64,000 bases of DNA, from positions 62,001-126,000 of the forward strand of contig CAZVZK010000001.1 of assembly GCA_964630925.1 (NCBI GenBank), in the 5' to 3' direction. This document shows, piece after piece, positions 44,318 through 56,317 of the stretch. Below the pieces are notes generated by a model that had not been told where the DNA came from, ran no database searches, and was given only the letters and a program-made list of their open reading frames with translations. Source of the stretch: RGDT01 sp964630925 (GTDB taxonomy: Bacteria > Planctomycetota > Planctomycetia > Gemmatales > Gemmataceae). The translations under genes and the position numbers were made by a program. How positions within the stretch are numbered: the first letter of the stretch is position 1; every line of letters begins with the position of its first letter.

Positions 44318-44915
44318 ATGTCCGCCCCGGCCCCCCCGGAATTCAGGCCCGAGGATTACCAGACCTACCTGCGTGCCCTCGCCAGGCGGCACGTCCGCAT
44401 CAGCCGCAAGCTACAGGCCCGCTTCGGCGAGTCCGACGTGATCCAGGACACCCTGGCCAACGCCCACAAGGGGCGTGCCCAGTTCCGCGGGACCACCGAG
44501 GCCGAATTCGTCCGCTGGCTCAAGTCGATCCTCCATCACACCTTCCTGGACCGCATCCGCGCCGAGAAGGCGCAGGCCTGCGACCCTGACGTGCAGCAGT
44601 CGCTGGCCCAGATGTGTGCCCGCTCCTCGGCCCTGCTCGAGGACTTCCTCGTGGACCGCGGGCCCTCCCCCTCGGTGGACGTCGAGCGCCAGGAGGTGCT
44701 CCGCCGGTTCGCCGCCGCCCTCGAGGCCCTGCCCTGGCCCCAGTGGCGCGACGCCGTCATCTTCCGCGACCTCCACGGGATGCCGGTCAAGGACATCGCC
44801 GTGATGATGGGCAAGTCGGAGAAGGCGGTGGCCGGCTACCTCCGAATGGGCCGCAAGGAGCTCCGCAAGTCCTTCCCCGAGTACGCCGGGGAGGGCGTCG
44901 GGGAGGGCGACGAGG

Positions 44916-44923
<8 letters not shown>
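44318..44923 (+). CDS. ECF-like RNA polymerase sigma factor (planctomycete type)
   Basis: 201 residues. Sigma region 2 (RISRKLQARFGESDVIQDTLANAHKGRAQFRGTTEAEFVRWLKSILHHTFLDRIR) and region 4 (LPWPQWRDAVIFRDLHGMPVKDIAVMMGKSEKAVAGYLRMGRKELR, a helix-turn-helix) are clear. It belongs to the planctomycete ECF-like group whose genes precede Ser/Thr kinase genes. The ATG at 44318 has a GGAG site; 44288 is an alternative start. Its stop overlaps the kinase gene by eight bases, implying a sigma-kinase pair. Confidence 0.9.
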
Positions 44924-48206
<3,283 letters not shown>

Positions 48207-48209
48207 ACC

Positions 48210-49103
48210 ATGCGACGCAACCCACCCCGGCCCCATCGCGGCTTCACGCTGATCGAGCTGCTCGTCGTCATCGCCATTATCGCGGCCCTGCTCGGGCTGT
48301 TCCTCCCAGCCGTGCAGAAGGCCCGCGAGGCCGCCGCACGCATCCACTGCGCCAACAACCTCAGACAGATCGGCATCGCCATGCACTCGTACCACGACGC
48401 CAACAAGTCGAAGATGCCGCCCGGCCTCGGATTCGCCCCGGGGGGGGCCGCCTCCGGGACCGGCTACTTCCACCTCCTTACGGACCTCGAGCAGGCCAAC
48501 CTCTACGAGAAGGCGAAGGTCAACGGCTTCGCGTCGGCCTCCAACCCCCCGGCCTCCCCCGTCCGCGCCGCGGAGATCCGGGTGCTGGTCTGCCCCGTCG
48601 ATCCCTCCACCGACGGCAAGGCCATCCTGGCCGAAGGCGAGCGATACGGCCCCTGCTCCTACGCGGGCAACGCGCAGATCTTCTGCGAGGTCTGGGAGGG
48701 AGGGTGGCTGAAGAATCCGGAGCAGCCTTCCGGGATCCTCCAGATCACGGACGGCACGTCCAATACCATCCTCCTGGCCGAGAAATACGCGCGATGTACG
48801 ACACTCCCCTACCCCGCGGGCGGGAACCTGTGGGCGTACGACACGACGGGGAACCAGGCGAGGCCATACCACCCGGCGTTCGCGGTGAGCTGGAACAACT
48901 ACGCCATCGGCCCGTCGTCGCGGTTCCAGGTGCGGCCACGACCGGACAACTGCGACCCGACGCTCGCCTCCACCCCGCACGCCGTCATGATGGTCGGCCT
49001 GGCCGACGCCAGCGTCCGCAGCCTGTCGGCGGGCATCGCCGGCGAGACTTGGTGGGCGGCCTGCACCCCGGACCAGGCGGACAAATTTGGCACGGACTGG
49101 TGA
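48210..49103 (+). CDS. DUF1559 pseudopilin-like protein
   Basis: 297 residues. Prepilin-type N-terminus GFTLIELLVVIAIIAALLGLFLPAVQKAREAAARIHCANNLRQIG, then DUF1559 motifs such as ITDGTSNTILLAEK and the late HAVMMVGLADASVRSL. It follows the kinase gene by three bases and leads into a small lipoprotein gene. This trio is a frequent planctomycete arrangement. It is probably displayed on the cell surface; the role is unknown. Confidence 0.93.
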   Translation: MRRNPPRPHRGFTLIELLVVIAIIAALLGLFLPAVQKAREAAARIHCANNLRQIGIAMHSYHDANKSKMPPGLGFAPGGAASGTGYFHLLTDLEQANLYEKAKVNGFASASNPPASPVRAAEIRVLVCPVDPSTDGKAILAEGERYGPCSYAGNAQIFCEVWEGGWLKNPEQPSGILQITDGTSNTILLAEKYARCTTLPYPAGGNLWAYDTTGNQARPYHPAFAVSWNNYAIGPSSRFQVRPRPDNCDPTLASTPHAVMMVGLADASVRSLSAGIAGETWWAACTPDQADKFGTDW

Positions 49104-49127
49104 TCGCACAAGAGCAAGGAGATAGAG

Positions 49128-49514
49128 ATGCGCCGGATCATGATGGGGATGGTGTTGGCCGTGGCCGGGTGTGGCCCCGCCGAAAAGGCCGACGTGTCGG
49201 GGAAGGTCCGCTTCGACGGGAAGCTCATGGCATCGGGGACGGTCACGTTCCTGGGGAGTGACGGGGCCAGGTCCTACTCCGCTATCGGGAGCGGGGGGGA
49301 ATACAGCGTCCGCGGGGTGGCGCGAGGCGAGGCGAAGATCAGCGTCGTGAGCCATCCATTCGTCCCCTCGGGCATCGCCAACCCCGGAGGGGCTGCGAAG
49401 CCCGATGATGGCTCCATTAAGATCCCGCCGCGCTACAAGGACGCCCCACAGTCCCCCTTGAGCGTCACGGTCACGGGCCCCGGCCAGAAATACGACATCG
49501 ACCTGACCCCGTGA
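49128..49514 (+). CDS. Small lipoprotein with carboxypeptidase regulatory-like fold
   Basis: 128 residues. The signal ends in a lipobox-like VAGCG, so the Cys is probably lipidated. The rest resembles a beta-sandwich carboxypeptidase-regulatory domain (VSGKVRFDGKLMASGTVTFLG, GGEYSVRGVARGEAKISVV, IPPRYKD), found throughout planctomycetes next to DUF1559 genes. It lies 24 bases after the DUF1559 gene with the ribosome site AAGGAG. Confidence 0.8.
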   Translation: MRRIMMGMVLAVAGCGPAEKADVSGKVRFDGKLMASGTVTFLGSDGARSYSAIGSGGEYSVRGVARGEAKISVVSHPFVPSGIANPGGAAKPDDGSIKIPPRYKDAPQSPLSVTVTGPGQKYDIDLTP

Positions 49515-49567
49515 CCCTTGGGGCGGCCTCCGGCTATCATGACAGCAGCCCGTGGAGGTCCCCACCG

Positions 49568-50875
49568 ATGCGCCTCGCGCTGCTGCTCGCCGTCACCGTC
49601 ACGTCCGCCCACGCCGGCGACTGGCCCGCCTTCCGCGGCGGCGGCCTCGCCACGCCGCCCACGAAGGCCGAGATGGCCACCCTCCCCGAGTCGTGGGACG
49701 CCAAGACCAACGTCAAATGGTCGGCGGATCTGCCGCAGGGCTGGTCATCGCCGGTGGTCGTCGGCGGCAAGGTGTTCGTCACCGCCGCCGTCAGCGCCAA
49801 GCTGCCCGAGCCGCGCAAGGGCCTGTACATCGAGGACCTAAACGGCAAGGCCCCCGAGGGCGAGCACGAGTGGCAGGTCATCTGCCTCGACGCCGACACA
49901 GGCAAGGTCCTCTGGCGGAAGTCCCCCTTCAAGGGCAAACTCGGCTCGACACTCCACATCAAAAACTCTCTGGCGTCGGAGACCCCCGTCGTCGCCGATG
50001 GCCACGTCTACTCCGTCTTCGGCAACGTCGGCGTCGTCTGCCACACCATCGACGGCAAGGAGGTGTGGAGCAACAAGCTGCCGGTCCGCAAGACGCAGAT
50101 GGGCTGGGGGACGGGCGCGTCGCCGGCCTTCGCTGACGGCAAGCTGATCCTCGTCAACGACAACGAGGAGGAGTCGGCCATCGAGGCCCTCGACGGCAAG
50201 ACGGGCAAGACGGTCTGGCGCGTCAAGCGCGACGAGACGAGCAACTGGGCGACGCCCTTCGTCTGGCGCAACAAGGAGCGCACGGAGATCGTGACGGCCG
50301 GCAAGGGCCGCGTGCGCTCCTACTCGCTGGAGGGCAAGCTGCTGTGGGAGCTGCGCGGGATGTCCACCATCGCCATCCCCACGCCGTTTGCGGCGGGCGA
50401 TCTGTTGTACGTCACCTCGGGCTACGTCCTCGACCCCTTCCAGCGGCCCCTGTACGCCATCAAGCCCGGCGCCAAGGGCGACATCACGCTCAAGATGGGG
50501 CAGACGAGCAACGACTTCATCGCGTGGCGCCAGCAGTTCGCCGGGCCGTACCACCCGACGCCCGTCGAGTACGACGGCCACGTCTACGTCCTGCTCGACC
50601 GCGGCTTCCTCTCGTGCTACGACGCGAAGACCGGCAAGGCCGTCTACGAGCGCAAGCGTCTCGGCGGGGCGTCGTTCACGGCGTCCCCGTGGGCCTACGG
50701 CGGCAAGGTGTACTGCCTGAGCGAGGACGGCGAGACGTGGGCGGTGAAGGCGGGCGCGGAGTTCGCCATCGCGGGACGCAACAAGCTCGGCGAGATGGCG
50801 ATGGCGACGCCGGCTGTGGCCGGCGGCAGCGTGTTCATCCGCACGCGGACGAAGCTGTGGTGCGTGCGGAGGTGA
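49568..50875 (+). CDS. PQQ-binding-like beta-propeller protein
   Basis: 435 residues. Signal peptide (LALLLAVTVTSAHAG), then GDWPAFRGGG, the start shared by planctomycete PQQ-like propellers, and repeated blades with WSxxLPxGWSSPVVVGGKVFV, GKVLWRKSPFKG, VWRVKRDE and a closing GSVFIRTRTKLWCVRR. Most members lack quinoprotein catalytic residues and serve as binding or assembly scaffolds. A TATCAT -10-like element lies about 30 bases upstream of the ATG. It is followed after two bases by a small receiver-like gene. Confidence 0.85.
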   Translation: MRLALLLAVTVTSAHAGDWPAFRGGGLATPPTKAEMATLPESWDAKTNVKWSADLPQGWSSPVVVGGKVFVTAAVSAKLPEPRKGLYIEDLNGKAPEGEHEWQVICLDADTGKVLWRKSPFKGKLGSTLHIKNSLASETPVVADGHVYSVFGNVGVVCHTIDGKEVWSNKLPVRKTQMGWGTGASPAFADGKLILVNDNEEESAIEALDGKTGKTVWRVKRDETSNWATPFVWRNKERTEIVTAGKGRVRSYSLEGKLLWELRGMSTIAIPTPFAAGDLLYVTSGYVLDPFQRPLYAIKPGAKGDITLKMGQTSNDFIAWRQQFAGPYHPTPVEYDGHVYVLLDRGFLSCYDAKTGKAVYERKRLGGASFTASPWAYGGKVYCLSEDGETWAVKAGAEFAIAGRNKLGEMAMATPAVAGGSVFIRTRTKLWCVRR

Positions 50876-50877
50876 CC

Positions 50878-51219
50878 GTGCGCATCCTCTGGGCCGAGAA
50901 CCACGCCCGATTCGTCGAGATCGGGCGGCGTCACTTCCTGGCCGGCCATGACCTCACCGTGGTGCCGTCCGTGGGGGCGGCGCTGGCGGCCCTGGGATCC
51001 ACGACGTTCGACGTGGCCCTGGTGGATTTCGACCACGATGACGGTAAGGGCACGCGCATCATCCCACTCGCGAAGGAGCGCGGCACCAAGGTGATCGCCG
51101 TGTCATCGCACGACGACGGCAACGCGGCACTGCTCGCCGCCGGGGCCGACGCGGCGTGCCCGAAGACGCGGTTCGCGGAGATCGGGGCCGTACTGGCACT
51201 CACTTCTTCGCGGGGATGA
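50878..51219 (+). CDS. Degenerate stand-alone receiver domain protein
   Basis: 113 residues from a GTG with the ribosome site GGAGG. CheY-like topology: VRILWAENH (acidic pair replaced by Glu-Asn), TFDVALVDFDHDDG (phospho-acceptor Asp kept), VIAVSSHDD (Ser at the Thr/Ser position) and CPKTRF (Lys). There is no output domain or adjacent kinase. It may be a phosphorylation-independent switch. Its last 20 bases overlap the convergent amidohydrolase gene. Confidence 0.65.
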   Translation: MRILWAENHARFVEIGRRHFLAGHDLTVVPSVGAALAALGSTTFDVALVDFDHDDGKGTRIIPLAKERGTKVIAVSSHDDGNAALLAAGADAACPKTRFAEIGAVLALTSSRG

Positions 51220-52159
51220 AGCCCCACAGCTTCGCCGCGTTCTCGCCGAGGATCTTGGCCCGGTCCTTCGCGGTGAAGAAGGGGATCTCCTTGCGGATGA
51301 GGGCCAGCTCGTCGTCGAGGGACGGGCGGTCCGCCTGGGCGCGCGTCGCGCCGGGGAAGCCGGTCCCCCACAGGAGGCGGTCCGCGCCGAACGCCTCGTA
51401 CACCTTCTTCACCAGCGGGTAGGTGTCGCGGTACGGGTACTTCTTCGACGGCGACAGGATCATCAGCTCGGACACCTTGACGTACACGTTCGGGTACTTC
51501 GCGAGCGCCAGCAGCTTCCTGATCTCCGGCCCCGGGTCCTTCGCCTCCAGATCGACGCGCGCCAGGTGGTCGATCACCACCTTGACCTTCGGGTGGCGGC
51601 GGACCATGTCCTCCAGCTTCGGCAACTGCTCCGAGGCGATGAAGAAGTTGAAGACGGCGCCCAGCTCGTCGGCCTTCTCCCACAGCCGGTCGCTCGCCTT
51701 GGCGTTCAGCCAGCCGTCCTTGCCCTTGTAGTACATCGGGCTGAAACGCACCCCGGACATCCCCGGCACCTTCATCACCTCCGCGAGCTTGGCCGCCACG
51801 TCGCGGCTCTCCGGGTCGATGAGCCCCTGCCCGCGGAATCGCGTCGGGTGTGCCTTGAGACAGTGGTAGAGGTAACGGTTGTCCCAGCCGTGGTTGATGG
51901 TCTGCACCAGGACGCAGTGGGTGACGCCCTTGGCGTCCATCTCCGCGACGACACGGCCGACGGAGGCCGGGATCCTCGGCGGCGTGTACTTCGGCTCGAA
52001 CGGATGGGCGAAAGGGAACTTGACGGGGTCGTCGCTCCAGACGTGCATGTGCGTGTCGATGAGGGGCGGCTTGGCCGGCTTCTCATCGGCGCCCGCGGCC
52101 GGCGCGAGGCCGAGCGCCAGGCACAACAGGGGCGGCGATGCCAGGAGCAATCTCGCCAT
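51200..52159 (-). CDS. Secreted amidohydrolase family protein
   Basis: 319 residues with a signal peptide ending near PAAGADE. The Amidohydro_2 (TIM-barrel metal-dependent hydrolase) pattern is present: LIDTHMHVWSDDP (HxH motif), VLVQTINHGWDNRYL, GVRFSPMYY, VVIDHLARVDL (metal His), LLWGTGFPGA and the C-terminal ILGENAAKLWGF. The catalytic Asp expected in LLWGTDFP is replaced by Gly (LLWGTGFP), so activity is doubtful. Substrate unknown. Confidence 0.85.
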   Translation of the reverse strand: MARLLLASPPLLCLALGLAPAAGADEKPAKPPLIDTHMHVWSDDPVKFPFAHPFEPKYTPPRIPASVGRVVAEMDAKGVTHCVLVQTINHGWDNRYLYHCLKAHPTRFRGQGLIDPESRDVAAKLAEVMKVPGMSGVRFSPMYYKGKDGWLNAKASDRLWEKADELGAVFNFFIASEQLPKLEDMVRRHPKVKVVIDHLARVDLEAKDPGPEIRKLLALAKYPNVYVKVSELMILSPSKKYPYRDTYPLVKKVYEAFGADRLLWGTGFPGATRAQADRPSLDDELALIRKEIPFFTAKDRAKILGENAAKLWGFIPAKK

Positions 52160-52210
52160 GATCCGCCTCCACGGCCCCGAGTGGCGGGCGTGACAGGCGG
52201 GGTGGAGTCA

Positions 52211-52993
52211 TCATCGAGGCGCGGGGCTCGGATGGCCAGCTTCCGCGCACGGCTTCAGCGACGACAGGTAGGCGATCACCACGTCGCGGATCGGGCCAGA
52301 CATGCGCAGCCGCCCGCCGTCCATCCACAGGCCCCAGTCGCAGTACGTCGGCAGCGCCAGCACCTCGTGGCTCACGCACACCATCAGCCGCGCCCGCCCC
52401 ATCATCTCGCGCATCCGCTCCTTGGCCCGGCCCTGGAACTCCGCATCCCCCGCGCCCAGAACCTCGTCGATCAGCAGCACCTCCGGGTCGATGGCCGTCG
52501 CGATCGCGAAGCCCAGGCGGACGAGCATGCCGGCGGAGTAGTAGCGCACCGGCATGTCGAGGAACTTGCCCAGCCCCGTGAACTCCGCGATCGCCCCTGC
52601 CTTGCGGCCGATGGAGCGCGGCGTCTCGCCCTGCAGGTAGCCGCGGTAGCGGATGTTGTCCCAGCCGGTGGCCTCACCCTCGAAGCCGAGCATCAGGTCG
52701 AACAGCGAGCTGATGCGCCCCTCGACGCGGCGTCGGCCACTCGTCGGCTCGTAGACGCCGGCCAGGAGCTTCAGGAGTGTGGACTTGCCGGCCCCGTTGT
52801 GGCCGATGATGCCGACTCGCTGCCCGGCGGTGAGGGTCAGGCTCACATCGTGCAGGGCGTGGACGGGCATGGTGCCGGAGGAGTCATCGCGGCCCAGAAC
52901 CCATTTGAGGAACAGGTCTTTGAGCGTGGAGCGGCCCTGCTCCGTGCGGACGCGGAAGGTCAGGCCGACGTTCTCCAGCTCGATCCGCGCCAT
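52211..52993 (-). CDS. ABC transporter ATPase, polysaccharide export type
   Basis: 260 residues. Walker A GHNGAGKSTLLKLLAG, a signature segment in the variant form YYSAGMLVRLGFAIA, Walker B VLLIDEVLGAGD, and H-loop VCVSHEV. The N-terminal spacing and the signature are those of Wzt/TagH-type ATPases, which export surface polysaccharides with a permease encoded elsewhere. Its start overlaps the glycosyltransferase gene by 34 bases. No carbohydrate-binding C-terminal domain is present. Confidence 0.88.
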   Translation of the reverse strand: MARIELENVGLTFRVRTEQGRSTLKDLFLKWVLGRDDSSGTMPVHALHDVSLTLTAGQRVGIIGHNGAGKSTLLKLLAGVYEPTSGRRRVEGRISSLFDLMLGFEGEATGWDNIRYRGYLQGETPRSIGRKAGAIAEFTGLGKFLDMPVRYYSAGMLVRLGFAIATAIDPEVLLIDEVLGAGDAEFQGRAKERMREMMGRARLMVCVSHEVLALPTYCDWGLWMDGGRLRMSGPIRDVVIAYLSSLKPCAEAGHPSPAPR

Positions 52994-53904
52994 CGGCCCG
53001 GCTCCTCGGCCTGGGTGTCGTCGCAGCCGCGCGACAGGCCCTCGTAATGCAGCAGCCGCGCCTGGGGCGCGATGGCCACCTTTCCGTACCGGGCGGCCCG
53101 CCGGCACAGGTCGGCGTCGTTCAGCGTCAACGGCAGCGCCTCGTCGAACCCCCCCAGCCGCCGGAACAGGTCGGCCCGGATCAGCAGGCAGGCGCCCGTC
53201 ACCGCCTCCACGGCCCGCGCCCGCGACAGGACAGGGTGGCGCTCCACCTCGGCGAGGGCCATCCCCCTGTGCGGATGCACCCAGCGTCCCGCCGTGTCCC
53301 GGGCCATGCCCAGGTGCTGAACGGTGCCGCCGGGGTAATACAGTGCCGCCCCGGTGAGGGCAACATCAGTCCTGCCGGCGACGGCGAGCATCCGCTCCAG
53401 CCAGTCCGGCGTCATCACCTCCGTGTCGTTGTTCAGGAAGAGAAGCCACTCCCCCGAGGCCGCCGCCGCCCCGGCGTTGCACAGCCGCGAGAAGTTGAAC
53501 GGCGCCGGATCACGCACCACCCGCGCATCCCCCCGGCACTCCAGCTTCTCCAGCCAACGCAGCAGACGCGGATCCTCGGTGCCGTTGTCCACCAGGACCA
53601 GCTCCCTCCCCGGATAAGTGGAGCGGCTCAGGCCCCTCAGACAGCGGCGCAGCAGCTCCGGCCTGTCGCGGAAGGGGATGACGATGCTGACGAGGCCGGA
53701 GGGGGTGGCGGCCGGCTCGATGAAGTCCGTCCCGAGCGTGGCGGACGGCTCGCGATATGGGACGAGGGAGCGCCACACCGCCTTGAGCCAGGCGCGCAGC
53801 GGGCCCAGCCAGGAGCGGCGGCCCAGCTCGGCCTGGAGGTGTTCGGCGCGCAGCCACTGCTGGCGGTAGCGCTGGTTGAGCAGGTGGATGAGCCGGCGCG
53901 TCAT
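52960..53904 (-). CDS. Family 2 glycosyltransferase
   Basis: 314 residues. GT-A fold: LVSIVIPFRDRPELLRRCL, STYPGRELVLVDNGTEDPRLL, the acidic metal motif FLNNDTEVMTPDWLERM, and GACLLIRADLFRRLGGFDE with LNDADLCRRAARYG. It probably adds a sugar to a surface glycan exported by the ABC system encoded downstream. A basic N-terminal region (about 55 residues) precedes the catalytic domain. The ATG at 53904 is the first after the GC-rich promoter region. Confidence 0.9.
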   Translation of the reverse strand: MTRRLIHLLNQRYRQQWLRAEHLQAELGRRSWLGPLRAWLKAVWRSLVPYREPSATLGTDFIEPAATPSGLVSIVIPFRDRPELLRRCLRGLSRSTYPGRELVLVDNGTEDPRLLRWLEKLECRGDARVVRDPAPFNFSRLCNAGAAAASGEWLLFLNNDTEVMTPDWLERMLAVAGRTDVALTGAALYYPGGTVQHLGMARDTAGRWVHPHRGMALAEVERHPVLSRARAVEAVTGACLLIRADLFRRLGGFDEALPLTLNDADLCRRAARYGKVAIAPQARLLHYEGLSRGCDDTQAEEPGRWRGSSWRTSA

Positions 53905-54402
53905 GCTGTCCCCTCGCGGAGCCCGGCCAAGGTAGCAGCGGGAGGCGGCCCGCGTCAAGCGGGAGAAGCCGTTTCGGCGCCCGCCGGGGGTCCGCTTTTT
54001 CGCGCGCACCCGCGCGAAATGCCCGGCCAGCCCTTTCGTATACTCCCGAGGAGGGCCTCCGTTTCGCCCTCTCTCGGACAGCTCCATCATCACGAGTGGA
54101 GGGGATGGGGACCGGCCCCGATGATCCTCCCGGCAACCAGCCCCCACACCTTCGCGGGAGGCCAGGTGCCAACGCCGGCCCGGAAAGGGCACGATGAACC
54201 CCGCCTCGCACCCCCCCACACCCTCCCCCTCCCCCGGATCGAAGCTGCCGCCCATTCGGGCCGTCACGGCCTGACGGATCCTCCGTATTCGTCAGACGCC
54301 GAACACGCAGCCACATCTCGATCAGCGCGGGCCTGAGCCCCGCCGCCCGGCGTGGGCGGCGCGCGAGGCCGCCCGCAGGGAACGCCGAGAGGGGGACAGA
54401 CG
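53905..54402. other. Intergenic region upstream of GT and sigma-like genes
   Basis: About 500 bases between divergent genes, no gene seen. A perfect 9-bp palindrome TTTCGCGCG-CACC-CGCGCGAAA lies at 53998-54019, and a TATACT element on the plus strand near 54038. These may be the promoter/operator part of the region. Confidence 0.4.
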
Positions 54403-55002
54403 ATGACCGACAGACTGAGCCACAGCCAGTTCGAGCGCCTCGCCGCCGACATCCTGCCCGCCCTGCGGGGCCGGCTGACACGCCGCTTCAAGGACGCCTA
54501 CCTCGCCGACTCCGTCGCCACCGACAGCCTCTCCGCCGCCTGGGACAAGTACCAGGCCGACCCCGAGTACTTCACGACAAACGACCTCGCCGGCTGGATG
54601 GGCCGCCTCGCCAGCTGGCGAGCCCTCGACGACCTCCGCCGCCGCAACAAGACCGCCGCCCTCGCCGAGGAGCACCAGGGCGAGGACGAGGAGGCCGCCA
54701 AGGCCCCCGACGCCCCCGCCGTCGCACCCGACACGTCCGCCCTCGAATGGCTCCAGACCCTCGTCTACCACGCCGTCCAGAGCCTGCCCGTCGAGGACCG
54801 CTTCCTCCTCGAGGGCATGTCCTACGAGAGCCTCACCGACCAGGCGATGGGCGTCACCCTGTTCGGCGAGGCCGACGGCACGGCGCAGGCCCGCGGCCTG
54901 CGTGTCTTCCGCCGCCGCCAAAGGGCACTCGGCCGCCTGCGTGACCGCCTCCTTGAGTGGGGCTTCGACGAGGAGGCGTGGCGCGCCGGCCTCGCCGTCT
55001 GA
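54403..55002 (+). CDS. Divergent sigma-70-family protein
   Basis: 199 residues. The layout resembles an ECF sigma factor: region 2-like LTRRFKDAYLADSVATDSLSAAWDKY...LASWRALDDLRRRN, an acidic linker, then a region 4-like helix-turn-helix LPVEDRFLLEGMSYESLTDQAMGVTLFGE...GLRVFRRRQRALGRLRDRL. It differs from the factor at 44318. The family is assigned by pattern and is not certain. No anti-sigma factor or kinase lies next to it. Confidence 0.6.
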   Translation: MTDRLSHSQFERLAADILPALRGRLTRRFKDAYLADSVATDSLSAAWDKYQADPEYFTTNDLAGWMGRLASWRALDDLRRRNKTAALAEEHQGEDEEAAKAPDAPAVAPDTSALEWLQTLVYHAVQSLPVEDRFLLEGMSYESLTDQAMGVTLFGEADGTAQARGLRVFRRRQRALGRLRDRLLEWGFDEEAWRAGLAV

Positions 55003-55215
55003 CCTTGCCGGCGGCGCCGACAGTGAGGCCCTTGCCGGACGCGCCGGCGCCGCCTCTCGATACCTGGATCGAAATCACCACTGTATGATTGATCAGGTCG
55101 CCGCCGTGTGGTAGATTGGGCTTTGGATTGTCCCACACGGCAGGCGAGCGGCGGACCGATGCCTCCCTCGGAGGCGCGATGTGTCCGTGCGCGCCGCCAG
55201 AAGAGAGAGGTCGGC

Positions 55216-55440
55216 ATGACGGACGACGAGGCCCTGCGACAGTTGGCGCAGGAGTGCCCCCGTAGGATCGTGGGGCATCTGCACGCGCGCGGCCAGTACC
55301 TGCACTGCACCACGGGCCGGTTCCCCGGCAAGGTGCTGTGCTTCCACAAGGACAGCGAGGTGCCGGGCGATTGCGAGCTGACCGAGGCCCAGGCCCATTT
55401 CCTCGCGCGTGCGGCGGCCACGCCGGGCGCGACGGGGTGA
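55216..55440 (+). CDS. Hypothetical protein, 74 aa
   Basis: A small soluble protein beginning MTDDEALRQLAQECPRRIVG and containing Cys and His residues (HLHARGQYLHCTTGRF, LCFHKDSEVPGDCEL) that could bind a metal. The start is supported by GAGAGG seven bases upstream. Family unknown. The stop is ten bases from the convergent DUF58 stop. Confidence 0.55.
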   Translation: MTDDEALRQLAQECPRRIVGHLHARGQYLHCTTGRFPGKVLCFHKDSEVPGDCELTEAQAHFLARAAATPGATG

Positions 55441-55449
55441 CGCCGAGGT

Positions 55450-56313
55450 TCACAGCCGCTGCCGGCGCGACAGGTACAGGCCCAACGCCCTGTCCACCGG
55501 CTCGTCGGTCCGGAAGAGGTGGTAGTCCGCCTGACACCTGGCACACGCCTGCCGCAGCTCGGCGAGGAAGCGCTCGAAGTTGGCGAGGTACTCGCGGCGG
55601 AGCGTCTGCGGATCGACCAGCCGCCGGTTGCCGGCGGCCTCCAGGTCACGGAACTGCGTCCAGCGCGTGAACGGGAACGTGATCTCCTCCGGCGCGAGGA
55701 CGTGCAGCAGCATGACCTCGTGCCGCCGGTGCCGCAGGTGCTGTAACGCCCGCAGGACCCCCGAGGTGTCCCCGAAGCAGTCCGAGATGACGACCACGAG
55801 CCCGCGCTGACGGATCTGTCCTGCCACCTGATGCCACAGCGGCGCCAGCGCCGTCTCGCCAGCCGGCCTCGCGGCCTCCAGCGTCGTCAGGATGCGCAGG
55901 AGGTGCTTGGCGTTGGCCTTCGCCGGCAGCATCGCCCGGAGCTTGGTGTCGTGGAGGGCCAGCCCGACGGCGTCGCGCTGGTGGAGCATGAGGTACGCCA
56001 GAGACGCAGCGAGACGCTGGGCGTGGGCGAACTTCGTCCCGTAGCCCATGCTGCCGGAGGCGTCCACGAGGAGGTGCGCCCGGAGGTTGGTCTCCTCCTC
56101 GTACTCCTTGACGTAATACCGGTCAGTCTTGGCGACGGCGCGCCAGTCGATGTGCCGGATCTCGTCGCCGGGGCTGTACTGACGGTGCTCGGCGAACTCG
56201 ACGGACGCGCCCTTGTATGGGGACTTGTGGACGCCGGTGAGGAAGCCCTCGACGAGCTGGCGTGCCACCAGGGCGAGATGCCCGTACCGGCTCAGGCTCG
56301 TCGGGTCGAACAT
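55450..56313 (-). CDS. DUF58 / vWA-domain protein
   Basis: 287 residues. DUF58 motif ASVEFAEHRQYSPGDEIRHIDWRAVAKTDRYYVKEYEEETNL, followed by a von Willebrand A-type MIDAS (LLVDASGSMGYG). DUF58 proteins are usually partners of MoxR AAA+ ATPases, acting as chaperones or in envelope stress; no MoxR gene is visible here. It is the third gene of an apparent operon with the two genes upstream. Confidence 0.9.
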   Translation of the reverse strand: MFDPTSLSRYGHLALVARQLVEGFLTGVHKSPYKGASVEFAEHRQYSPGDEIRHIDWRAVAKTDRYYVKEYEEETNLRAHLLVDASGSMGYGTKFAHAQRLAASLAYLMLHQRDAVGLALHDTKLRAMLPAKANAKHLLRILTTLEAARPAGETALAPLWHQVAGQIRQRGLVVVISDCFGDTSGVLRALQHLRHRRHEVMLLHVLAPEEITFPFTRWTQFRDLEAAGNRRLVDPQTLRREYLANFERFLAELRQACARCQADYHLFRTDEPVDRALGLYLSRRQRL

Positions 56314-56317
56314 GAGA

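Noticed and set aside
43759..44589. Plus-strand frame running from the TIR relic into the sigma factor gene
   Set aside because: Out of frame with the sigma factor; no resemblance to a transposase or other family.
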